NCBI RefSeq assembly: GCF_900091465.1
Contig: NZ_FMHV01000002.1
Location: 6,882,001 to 6,946,000 of the forward strand
DNA from: Micromonospora rhizosphaerae
Lineage (GTDB): Bacteria; Actinomycetota; Actinomycetes; Mycobacteriales; Micromonosporaceae
DNA length: 64,000 bases
Direction: 5' to 3'
Shown here: positions 9,483 through 17,329 of the stretch, in pieces
How the letters are laid out: every line of letters begins with the position of its first letter
Position numbering within the stretch: position 1 is the first letter of the stretch
Notes under the pieces: generated by a model
The model's database searches: none
What the model was told of the DNA's origin: nothing
Seen by the model: the letters and a program-made list of their open reading frames with translations, nothing else
Translations under genes and position numbers: made by a program

Positions 9483-11033
9483 GTGGGCTGGCTCGACCGG
9501 GTCGAGGACCAGGTTGACACCCTCAGGCATGCCAGGGGCCTGCAGGAGGCGAGCCGCTCGGCCGAGGCGTGCGTCGTCCTGGACCGGGTCATCCGCACCA
9601 CGACCGACCCCTGCGCCCGGGCCGACGCCCTGGTTCAGCGCCTCTCCGCGCTGATCAATCTCGGTCGGACGGCGGAGTTCACCCGGGCCATCGAGGAGGC
9701 CTCCCGGGCCGTCCGCGACCTGGCCGAGCCCTATCTGCACGGGCACCTCAACGCGCTCGCCGCGCTGGCCGCGCACCACCAGGGCGCGCTGGACCGCTGC
9801 GTCACCCACCTGGTCAAGGCCTCCCGCTGGCTGACCGCGGTCGACGACCCGGATCGGGACACCGCCTGGGGCTGGCACGACCTGGCCATGGCCTACTCCT
9901 ACCTCAGCTTCCACGGCCACGCCCTCGGCGCGATCGAGCGCGCCCGCCAGGTCGGGTTGGCCGCCGACATCCCGGAGGAGACCTTCGCCGCGCCCGGCAT
10001 CCGGCTGCGCAACGCCGTCGCGCTGGACCACAACGGGGACAGCGACGGCTGCCTGCGGGTGCTCCGGGACGTCTCCGGGGACCTGAGCCGCTTCCTGCAC
10101 GCCGGGCGGGCCGGCAACATCCGGCCGAGCAGCCGGGCCGCGTACGGCTATGCCGCCGCCCGCCGGGCCGCCCTCGGCGACCTGGTGGAGTCCGGCACGG
10201 ATGCCGACCCGGTCCGGCTGCTCGGGCAGGGCGGGGACAGCGCCCGGGTCCGGGACATGCGTCAGCTCGGGCAGGTCTGCCTGGCCATCGCCGACGGCCG
10301 ACCGATCGAGGCGATGACCCGGCTGGAGAGCGCCCGGGTCTCCGCCGAGACGCTCGGCGATGCCGAGCCGGCCCGGCTGCGCAGCATCGCCCTGGCCGGG
10401 GCCGGCGACCACGCCGGGGCGCACCGGGCCGACCGGCACGCGTTCCGGCTCGCCGCGCAGCGCAACGACCGGTTGCGGGACGTCTACATCGACGGCATCG
10501 CCGCCCGGATCGATCACGAGGAGATGCGCCGGGAGGCGGCGCGGTACGAGGGCGAGGCGCTCACCGACCCGCTGACCGGGCTGCCCAACCGGCGCCGGCT
10601 GGAGCGGTACATCGGGGCGGTGGTGGCCCGGGGCGAGCGGGTGGTGATCGGCGTCTGCGACCTGGACGGCTTCAAGGCGGTCAACACCCGGCACGGCCAC
10701 CATTCCGGCGACCTGGTGCTCCAGCGGATCGCCGGCGTGATCAACCGGGTGATGCGGCGCGGCGACTTCGTCGCCCGCTACGGCGGGGACGAGTTCGTGG
10801 TGGTGCTGCCCGGGGCCGGGATGTCCGAGGCCGCCGAGGTCGCCCGCCGGATCGACGCGGCGGTCCGAACGGAGGACTGGGAGTCGCTGGTGCCCGGCAC
10901 GCCGGTCGGGGTCAGCATCGGCTTCGCCGAGGTGAGCGGCTCCGGTGCGAGCCTGCGGGAGGCGCTCGGCGCCGCCTTCGAACTGGCCGACCGCGAGATG
11001 CTCCGCGCCAAGGCCCGCCTCCGTGCCTGCTGA
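9483..11033 (+). CDS. Diguanylate cyclase with N-terminal TPR-like helical region
   Basis: A 516-residue soluble protein. The first 330 residues or so are an Ala/Arg-rich helical region resembling TPR repeats (QEASRSAEACVVLDRVIR and similar repeats), with no membrane segment. The C-terminal domain is a GGDEF diguanylate cyclase that makes c-di-GMP. It has GEALTDPLTGLPNRRRLE, a metal-binding DLDGFK and an intact RYGGDEFVVVLPG. The upstream RRGD matches the RxxD inhibitory site, so product inhibition is likely. The start is GTG, with AGGGAGG seven bases before it. It stands alone, opposite to its neighbours, between prmC and prfA. Confidence 0.9.
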   Translation: MGWLDRVEDQVDTLRHARGLQEASRSAEACVVLDRVIRTTTDPCARADALVQRLSALINLGRTAEFTRAIEEASRAVRDLAEPYLHGHLNALAALAAHHQGALDRCVTHLVKASRWLTAVDDPDRDTAWGWHDLAMAYSYLSFHGHALGAIERARQVGLAADIPEETFAAPGIRLRNAVALDHNGDSDGCLRVLRDVSGDLSRFLHAGRAGNIRPSSRAAYGYAAARRAALGDLVESGTDADPVRLLGQGGDSARVRDMRQLGQVCLAIADGRPIEAMTRLESARVSAETLGDAEPARLRSIALAGAGDHAGAHRADRHAFRLAAQRNDRLRDVYIDGIAARIDHEEMRREAARYEGEALTDPLTGLPNRRRLERYIGAVVARGERVVIGVCDLDGFKAVNTRHGHHSGDLVLQRIAGVINRVMRRGDFVARYGGDEFVVVLPGAGMSEAAEVARRIDAAVRTEDWESLVPGTPVGVSIGFAEVSGSGASLREALGAAFELADREMLRAKARLRAC

Positions 11034-11045
11034 CCGGATCTGGGG

Positions 11046-12134
11046 TCAGCGGCGGGTGAGCTCGGTCTCGCCGGCGAGTCGGGCGGCGCGGTCGGCCTCG
11101 GCCAGGGCGTCCAGGACGCCGTCCAGCTCCCCGGCGAGGGCCAGGTCGAGGTTGTACGCGGTGTAGCCGATCCGGTGATCGGTGATCCGGTTCTGCGGGA
11201 AGTTGTAGGTGCGGATCCGCTCCGAGCGGTCCACCGTGCGGACCTGGGCCTTGCGGGCGTCCGAGGCGGCCGCGTCGGCCTGCTCCTGGGCCGCCGCGAG
11301 CAGCCGGGCGCGCAGAATCCGCATCGCCTGCTCCCGGTTCTGGAGCTGGGACTTCTCGTTCTGGCAGGAGACCACGATCGCGGTGGGCACGTGGGTGATC
11401 CGGACCGCGGAGTCGGTGGTGTTGACCGACTGGCCGCCCGGCCCGGACGAGCGGAACACGTCGATCCGCAGGTCGTTCGGGTCGATGGTCACGTCGACGT
11501 CCTCGGCCTCCGGCAGCACCAGCACGCCGGCCGCGCTGGTGTGGATCCGGCCCTGCGACTCGGTGACCGGGACGCGCTGCACCCGGTGCACGCCGCCCTC
11601 CCACTTGAGCCGGGACCAGACGCCGTTGCCACCCTCGGGCACACCCTTGGTCTTGATCGCCAGCGACACGTCCTTCACCCCGCCCAGGTCGGACTCCTGG
11701 GCGTCGATCACCTCGGTCACCCAGCCGTGCCGCTCGGCGTACCGGGTGTACATGCGCAGCAGGTCGGCGGCGAAGAGTGCGGACTCCTCGCCACCCTCGC
11801 CGGCCTTGATCTCGACGATCACGTCCTTGGCGTCGTGCGGGTCTCGCGGGATCAGCAGCTCCGCCAGCCGCTCCTCGAGCGCCGGCAGGGACGCCGCGAT
11901 CGACTCGGCCTCGGCGGCGAACGCCGGATCCTCGGCGGCCAGCTCGCGGGCGGCGGCCAGGTCGGCACGGACCTGCTCCAGCTCGGCGGCCGCCTTGTGC
12001 AGCGGGACCAGCTCGGCGTAACGACGCCCGACCCGCCGGGCGGTGCCCTGGTCGGCGTGAATGGCCGGGTCGGCCAGCCGCTTCTCCAGCTCGGCGTACT
12101 CGTCGAGGAGGGCGGCCAGGCGCTCACTGCTCAT
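11046..12134 (-). CDS. prfA: Peptide chain release factor 1
   Basis: A 361-residue RF1 that reads UAA and UAG. The stop-codon recognition tripeptide is PVT ([15 protein letters not shown]), in the place of E. coli PAT, and is the RF1 rather than the RF2 type. The catalytic GGQ is in [15 protein letters not shown]. The N-terminal coiled region and the [17 protein letters not shown] segment are typical. The start at 12134 has AAGGAG upstream; a longer frame to 12224 is rejected for lack of homology. It follows rpmE, the widespread rpmE-prfA-prmC order. Confidence 0.95.
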   Translation of the reverse strand: MSSERLAALLDEYAELEKRLADPAIHADQGTARRVGRRYAELVPLHKAAAELEQVRADLAAARELAAEDPAFAAEAESIAASLPALEERLAELLIPRDPHDAKDVIVEIKAGEGGEESALFAADLLRMYTRYAERHGWVTEVIDAQESDLGGVKDVSLAIKTKGVPEGGNGVWSRLKWEGGVHRVQRVPVTESQGRIHTSAAGVLVLPEAEDVDVTIDPNDLRIDVFRSSGPGGQSVNTTDSAVRITHVPTAIVVSCQNEKSQLQNREQAMRILRARLLAAAQEQADAAASDARKAQVRTVDRSERIRTYNFPQNRITDHRIGYTAYNLDLALAGELDGVLDALAEADRAARLAGETELTRR

Positions 12135-12190
12135 GCTGCGGATACTCCTTCGACGACGAGTGACAAGAACGGGTGAAACGTGTGGAAACG

Positions 12191-12234
12191 GACGAACGCC
12201 CGCGTCCGGCACGGAGCCGGACACGGGCGTCGTC
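12191..12234 (-). terminator. Hairpin between rpmE and prfA
   Basis: CGCCCG-C-GTCCGGC pairs with GCCGGAC-A-CGGGCG (outer parts GACG/CGTC) around a five-base loop. There is one mismatch and no T run. It may act as a weak terminator or attenuator that makes rpmE transcripts outnumber prfA, or as an mRNA-stabilising hairpin. Confidence 0.4.
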
Positions 12235-12241
12235 GGAAGAG

Positions 12242-12466
12242 TTACTTGGCCTTCTTGGACTGAACCTTGGCGTACTTCTGCTGGAACTTCGCGACCCGGC
12301 CGGCGGTGTCGAGGACGCGCTGCTTACCGGTGTAGAACGGGTGGCAGGCGCTGCAGGTCTCGACGTGGATGGCGCCGCCCTTGGCGGTGCTGCGGGTCGT
12401 GAAGGTGTTGCCGCAGGAGCAGGTGACCTCGGTGGTCACGTACTCCGGGTGGATGTTCTGCCTCAT
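12242..12466 (-). CDS. rpmE: Ribosomal protein bL31 (zinc-binding form)
   Basis: A 74-residue large-subunit protein starting [19 protein letters not shown]. Cysteines 16, 18, 38 and 41 (CSC...CSAC) make the zinc-binding, C-plus form. Organisms with this form often also have a cysteine-free paralogue used when zinc is scarce; none is in this window. The C-terminus is lysine-rich. It starts the rpmE-prfA-prmC-sua5 run. It is separated from rho, its usual upstream neighbour, by two unrelated genes. Confidence 0.95.
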   Translation of the reverse strand: MRQNIHPEYVTTEVTCSCGNTFTTRSTAKGGAIHVETCSACHPFYTGKQRVLDTAGRVAKFQQKYAKVQSKKAK

Positions 12467-12754
12467 GTCGCCTCGGTCCTTTCGTGGGTGGTCGCCGGGT
12501 CGCCGTCGGTCGTCCCGTCGAACGCGACGGGTTCGGGCGTGAACCGGAACCGTTGGCCGATTGACCAGTGTGCCACGGGCGCGAGCCAACCCGGCAAGCG
12601 GGCCACACACCGGTTTCGGCAGGCTCAACGCTCACCTCCCGGTACGCATTCCCGCCCGGCTCGCGGGCATTCGTCACCGCGTACCGGCGGGACCGGGACG
12701 CGGCGGCCCGGCCCGCCGGAGGACCGGGACCGGGACGAACGGGGGTGAGCGGGG

Positions 12755-13651
12755 ATGTTCCGCCTGATCGCGACCCGGGGGTTGCCGGCCTCCGGCAAGA
12801 CGACGTTCGCGCGCCGGCTCCAGCCCGGCGTGGTCCGGGTCAATCGGGACGACCTGCGCCGGATGATGCACGGCGAGCGGCTCTTCACCCAGTGGGCCGA
12901 GGGGCAGGTCACCCGGGCGCAGCGGGCCCAGGTCGAGGCGCTGCTGGCGGCCCGGGTGAGCGTCTGCGTGGACGACACCAACCTCCGCTCCCGGACCCTG
13001 CGGGACTGGGCGGAACTGGCCGAGCGGTACGGCGCCGCGTTCGAGGTGCACGACTTCACCGACGTGCCGCTGGAGGAGTGCCTGCGCCGGGACGCCGCAC
13101 GGCCGGAGCACGACCGGGTCGGCGAGGCGGCGATCCGCCGGCTGCACGACCGCTACCTGGCCAACCGCCCGTTACCGCTGCCGCTGCCGACGGCCCGTAC
13201 GGGCACGCCGGCCGCGGTCCACCCGCCCCACCCCGAGCCGCCGGCGATCGTGCTGGTGGACATCGACGGCACGGTGGCGCTGAACGTCTCCCGCAGCCCC
13301 TACGACATGACCCGGGTCGGCGAGGACGCGCCCAACGAAGCGGTGATCGCGGCGGTGCGGGCGATGCACGCGGCCGGGCACGGGGTGGTCTTCTGCTCGG
13401 GCCGGGACGCCTCGGCGCGGGCCGACACCGAGGCCTGGCTGGACCGGCACGTGAAGGTCCCCTACCTGGCGCTGCACATGCGGGCGGTCGGCGACCGCCG
13501 CAAGGACTCGGTGGTCAAGCAGGAGATCTACGAACAGGAGATCCGGGACCGCTACCGGGTGGTGGGGGTCTTCGACGACCGGATGCAGGTGGTCCGGATG
13601 TGGCGGTCGCTCGGCCTGACCGTCTTCCAGGTGGCCGAGGGCGACTTCTGA
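12755..13651 (+). CDS. T4 Pnkp-like polynucleotide 5'-kinase/3'-phosphatase
   Basis: A 298-residue two-domain protein arranged like phage T4 polynucleotide kinase (301 residues). The N-terminal P-loop kinase domain (1-145) has TRGLPASGKTTFARRL and a DDTNLRSR motif. The C-terminal HAD phosphatase domain (about 160-298) has the nucleophile motif VDIDGTVALN, a CSGRD motif II and a late VGVFDDR motif. Such enzymes heal broken RNA or DNA ends by adding a 5' phosphate and removing a 3' phosphate before ligation. No ligase gene is next to it here. A GGGGTGAGCGGGG precedes ATG. The substrate is inferred from family. Confidence 0.85.
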   Translation: MFRLIATRGLPASGKTTFARRLQPGVVRVNRDDLRRMMHGERLFTQWAEGQVTRAQRAQVEALLAARVSVCVDDTNLRSRTLRDWAELAERYGAAFEVHDFTDVPLEECLRRDAARPEHDRVGEAAIRRLHDRYLANRPLPLPLPTARTGTPAAVHPPHPEPPAIVLVDIDGTVALNVSRSPYDMTRVGEDAPNEAVIAAVRAMHAAGHGVVFCSGRDASARADTEAWLDRHVKVPYLALHMRAVGDRRKDSVVKQEIYEQEIRDRYRVVGVFDDRMQVVRMWRSLGLTVFQVAEGDF

Positions 13652-13698
13652 GCTGCCCCGCGCGCGGGGCCCGGTCAGCGACGCCGCGGCCGACCGTG

Positions 13699-16600
13699 TC
13701 AGGCGGCGGGCACCTCCACCGCTGCCTCCGCCGGGGTGAGGGCGACCGTGGCCTCGGCGCGTACGCCGTTGACGGTCACCGCGAGCACCACCTGCGCGCC
13801 GGGCCGGAGCGCGGTCAGCTCCCCGGTGGCCGGATCGAAGCGGGCCACGTGCCACGGCTTCACCCCGTCCGCCGATCCGATGTGGAGGTTCGGCGAGCCG
13901 GACCAGTCGGCGCTGACCGGGGCCGCCACCGGCACGGTACGGCCACCGGGCTGGGTCAGCGTCGCGGTGACGGCCGCCGCATCGCCGACCGCCACGCTCG
14001 CCGCCCCGGTCAGCGCGAGCCGGTCGACGTGGGCGTGGAACTCGGCGTCGACCCAGCGCGGCCCCTCGGCGAGCCGGTCGCGCCGGGCCCGCTCGGCCTC
14101 CTCCGGGGTGACCGGGTCGACCCCGAACTCGGTCCAGCCGGTGAAGCCGCCGAGGTGGGGCGGGGTCGACGGGTTCTTGCCCGAGTTGCCGTTGATCACG
14201 TACGGCACTCCGTCCACCCGGTCGGCGTGGAAGGTGCCGACGTGGCCGCCGACGAAGAGCGCGCCCTTGCCCGTACGGTGCTGGAAGTCGGCCAGCCACT
14301 GCTCCAGCAGCGCCGCCTCCTTGCGGTCGCCGAGCTGGCTGGCCTTGGCCGGGGTGGGGTCGCGCGGCGGGTGGTGGTGCAGCACCACCACGGAGCCGAT
14401 CGCCGGGTCGGCGGCGGCGGAGTCGAGCGCCTCCCGGAGCAGCTTCACCTGGTCGAAGCCGCCGCCGCGCAGCGAGCCGGTGGAGCTGTTCAGCGTGACG
14501 AACCGGGTGCCGTTGTGGTCGAAGACCCGGGAGGTGTCGCCGAAGACGGCCTTGAAGTTGCCGATCGGCGCGCCCATGATCTCGTGGTTGCCCGGGACGT
14601 AGTAGTACGGCAACTCGCCGCCCAGCTCCTCGTCGAGGATCCGCTTTGCCAGCGCAAAGTCGGCCGGGTACGCGGTGTCCACAAAGTCCCCGTCGATGAC
14701 GAGGAAGTCCGGCTTCGCGGCCTTGACCTCGCGGAGCGTACGGCGGGCCTGGGCGACCAGGTCGCTGTCCGGGTCGGCCGCGACGAACTGGGCATCGGAG
14801 AGCACCGCGAACCGCCAGGGCGCGCCGTCCACGGTGCCGTCGCGGAGCACCACCCGGTCGGTGCGCGGCGCCTCGGCCGGCGCCTGGATCGCCGGGGGCA
14901 CCTTCGCCACCAGGTCGTCGATGACGATCTGGCTGGTGTACTGCGCGGCGGGGTTGGTCTCCGCCACGTAGAACCGGCGGATCCGCACCGGGTACTGCAC
15001 CCCGGCCGGGACGGCGAACTCGACGTACTTCCAGCCGGTCCAGGTGATGTACGGGCCGCGGAGCACCTGCTGGGTGTCCTGGGCGTCGTGCAGGTGCAGG
15101 CTGGGCCACTCCCCCTTGCCGTTGCCGTATATCCACATGCCGAACGCCTGCGGCTGGCCGGGCACGCTGATCCAGGCGGGCGGGTCGGCGTACGCGGCCC
15201 GGGTGCCGGTGGACTGGCTGAAGTCGTACGACAGCTTGAGGCCGGTGCCGGTGTGGCCGGGGGCCGGGGCGACCGAGCCGCTGGCCCGGGCCTGGCTGAA
15301 CCGCCACGACGCGGCGTCGTCGAAGGTGGCGACCGGGACGTCGGTCAGACCGACGGTTACCGGGAGCACGGTGGTGTGGTCTCCGACTCCGACGGTGATC
15401 AGGGCGGAACCCGCGTCGCCCAGCGCCTTGACGGAGAGGTTGCCGTCGGCGGTCGGGGTGACGGCGAGCAGCTTCTCGTCGTACTCCAGCGTCAGGTCGG
15501 CCGGCTCGATCGGCGCGGTGTTCCCCTCGGCGTCGTAGCCGACCACGCCGACCAGACCCGTGTCGCCCTGCCGGGTCAGCCCGACCCGGTCCACCGTGGC
15601 GTCGAGCCGGTCCAGCGGCCCGAGCACGGTGAGATCGAGTGTGCCGCTGGCCTCCTCCCGCCACGCGGTGACGGTGCTGTGGCCCGGCGCTCCGGCCCGG
15701 AAGACGCCGGCATCGTCCACCTTCCCCTGCGCGGCCGGATTGCCCCGCCACTGCGGCGCCCCGGCCGCCGGGCCGTACGTCTCGTCGTAGCCGGCGGCGG
15801 TGAGCCGCCGGGTGAGCCCGGGGAAGACGCGGTCGGGCCGGCCGCCGCGGATCGGGGCGACCCCGGGCGCGGCGGTCGGGTCGCTGGCGGTCTCCAGCCA
15901 GTACCCGGTCAGCCGGCCGCTCCCCTGGGGCGCGTAGATGGCCAGCCCGTTCGGCACGGGCCGCTCGCTGCCGTCGGACGGGCTGTTCTCCACCTGCACC
16001 GCCGCCGCGCCCGGTTCCCGGGCCAGCAGGGTGGAGGAGCCGCCGCCGTCGAGGTTCAGCGCGGTGTACGCGCCGAGCTCGACCATCAGCCGCCCCATCT
16101 CGGTCTGGGTGACGCCGCGGCTGTCCACCTGCCGGCCGTCCACGGTCAGCATGATCATGCGGCGTCCGTCGGCGGAGAAGCCGACCGACGTTCGTGGTGC
16201 CAGGCTCTGGTCGGCGATGTTCTGCACCACGCCGTCGCGGACCAGCACGTTGCCGCCACCGACCGCCGCGCGCAGGCCGCCGCCGTCGGACGCCTTGGGC
16301 CGCCAGGCGACGTCGACCGGGTCGCCGGGGCGCAGCGCGGCGAGCGCGTCCGCCCCGGCCTCCCGGCCGAGCAGGACGGTGGTACCGGCCGGGATCGGCC
16401 CGTCGCCGGGAACGGTGGCCACGGCCGAGACCCGGCCGCCGGTCACCGCGACCTCGACCACCCGGGCCGCGCCGCTCACCGCCCGCTGTCGAGGGTACGA
16501 CCCCCAGAGCGGGGTGAAGACGCCGACGCCGTCCGGCTGGACCATGTTGTTGAACTGGGTCAGCGCGACCGGACCGGCGGGCAGCGCCGCGCTGCCCTCG

Positions 16601-17187
16601 AAGCCGGCCTGGATGATCCGGCCCAGCCCCTCGGCGCTGATCGCGGCGGCGTTGGTGTGCCCGGCGACCGGCGACTGGATCAGCTCGTCGGAGCGGATGC
16701 CGATCCCCTGTGCCGCGCCCGAGTTGTTGATGTCGAAGAAGTCGCCGTTGACGGCGGCGACCGCCCTCGAGCGGTCCACCGCGGCGCGCAGCGGCTCGTC
16801 CCGGGTCACCTCTCCGGAGTTGACGTAGTCGACGGTGACGCCGCCGGAGAGGTCGGCGGTGAGCGCGTCGGCACGCAGCCAGCCGTTGGCGTCGTACCGG
16901 TCGAAGGAGGTCAGGTCGAGCCCGGGCGCGACCGGACGGATGGTCTTGGCGGTCTCCAGGCCGCCGGCCGGCTCGACGCCGGTCGCGGTGCTGGCGGCGG
17001 CACCGGCCTCTCCGGCCAGCGTCACCGTCGAAGCGGGATATGACGAGGCGACGGGGGCGTCCTCGGCGGCGGTGTCGGCGTCCCCGGCGGGCGCCGCGAG
17101 GCCGGCCGGAGCCGGTCCGGTAAGGGTCAGCAGCGGCGTCAGCAGCAGGACGCCGACGAGGCGGGCGGATCGACTGCGGGTACGCAT
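13699..17187 (-). CDS. Large secreted phosphodiester glycosidase / metallophosphoesterase
   Basis: A 1162-residue exoprotein. It has a signal peptide (about 1-33, ending near GLAAPAGD), then a NAGPA-type phosphodiester glycosidase domain (about 60-430) with VNGDFFDINN and ALNLDGGGSSTLL. Ig-like linker sequence follows, then a jelly-roll carbohydrate-binding-like region (about 600-790, with MWIYGNGKGEWPSLHL and YVEFAVPAGVQYPVRIRRF). Next is a calcineurin-like phosphoesterase (about 800-1060) with LSDAQF, DGDFVD, PGNHE, LHHHPP and GGHVGTFH, and finally a Big-like domain. All metal ligands seem present. It likely cleaves glycosyl phosphodiesters outside the cell. The target is unknown. Confidence 0.85.
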   Translation of the reverse strand: MRTRSRSARLVGVLLLTPLLTLTGPAPAGLAAPAGDADTAAEDAPVASSYPASTVTLAGEAGAAASTATGVEPAGGLETAKTIRPVAPGLDLTSFDRYDANGWLRADALTADLSGGVTVDYVNSGEVTRDEPLRAAVDRSRAVAAVNGDFFDINNSGAAQGIGIRSDELIQSPVAGHTNAAAISAEGLGRIIQAGFEGSAALPAGPVALTQFNNMVQPDGVGVFTPLWGSYPRQRAVSGAARVVEVAVTGGRVSAVATVPGDGPIPAGTTVLLGREAGADALAALRPGDPVDVAWRPKASDGGGLRAAVGGGNVLVRDGVVQNIADQSLAPRTSVGFSADGRRMIMLTVDGRQVDSRGVTQTEMGRLMVELGAYTALNLDGGGSSTLLAREPGAAAVQVENSPSDGSERPVPNGLAIYAPQGSGRLTGYWLETASDPTAAPGVAPIRGGRPDRVFPGLTRRLTAAGYDETYGPAAGAPQWRGNPAAQGKVDDAGVFRAGAPGHSTVTAWREEASGTLDLTVLGPLDRLDATVDRVGLTRQGDTGLVGVVGYDAEGNTAPIEPADLTLEYDEKLLAVTPTADGNLSVKALGDAGSALITVGVGDHTTVLPVTVGLTDVPVATFDDAASWRFSQARASGSVAPAPGHTGTGLKLSYDFSQSTGTRAAYADPPAWISVPGQPQAFGMWIYGNGKGEWPSLHLHDAQDTQQVLRGPYITWTGWKYVEFAVPAGVQYPVRIRRFYVAETNPAAQYTSQIVIDDLVAKVPPAIQAPAEAPRTDRVVLRDGTVDGAPWRFAVLSDAQFVAADPDSDLVAQARRTLREVKAAKPDFLVIDGDFVDTAYPADFALAKRILDEELGGELPYYYVPGNHEIMGAPIGNFKAVFGDTSRVFDHNGTRFVTLNSSTGSLRGGGFDQVKLLREALDSAAADPAIGSVVVLHHHPPRDPTPAKASQLGDRKEAALLEQWLADFQHRTGKGALFVGGHVGTFHADRVDGVPYVINGNSGKNPSTPPHLGGFTGWTEFGVDPVTPEEAERARRDRLAEGPRWVDAEFHAHVDRLALTGAASVAVGDAAAVTATLTQPGGRTVPVAAPVSADWSGSPNLHIGSADGVKPWHVARFDPATGELTALRPGAQVVLAVTVNGVRAEATVALTPAEAAVEVPAA

Positions 17188-17274
17188 GGACGACAGTCAA
17201 CCCGAGGATGAACAGAAGTTTCAATATCTCTTTACTGAACCGAAGAAAAACTTCACGCGCCTGCGGGCTCGGAA

Positions 17275-17317
17275 GACGACGAAGGGCACGGCCCGATCGG
17301 CCGTGCCCTTCGTCGTC
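17275..17317 (-). terminator. Intrinsic-type terminator downstream of rho
   Basis: A perfect 19-base-pair inverted repeat (GACGACGAAGGGCACGGCC and its complement) with a five-base loop CGATC lies just past the rho stop codon. It has no clear U tract, as is common in high-GC actinomycetes. Confidence 0.75.
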
Positions 17318-17329
17318 GCTGCTACCGGA

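Noticed and set aside
12568..17043. A 1491-codon plus-strand open frame spanning the kinase gene and the exoprotein gene
   Set aside because: It is a mirror of the real genes. The GC-rich codon bias of the minus-strand exoprotein leaves the other strand open, and the product is low-complexity with no domain.
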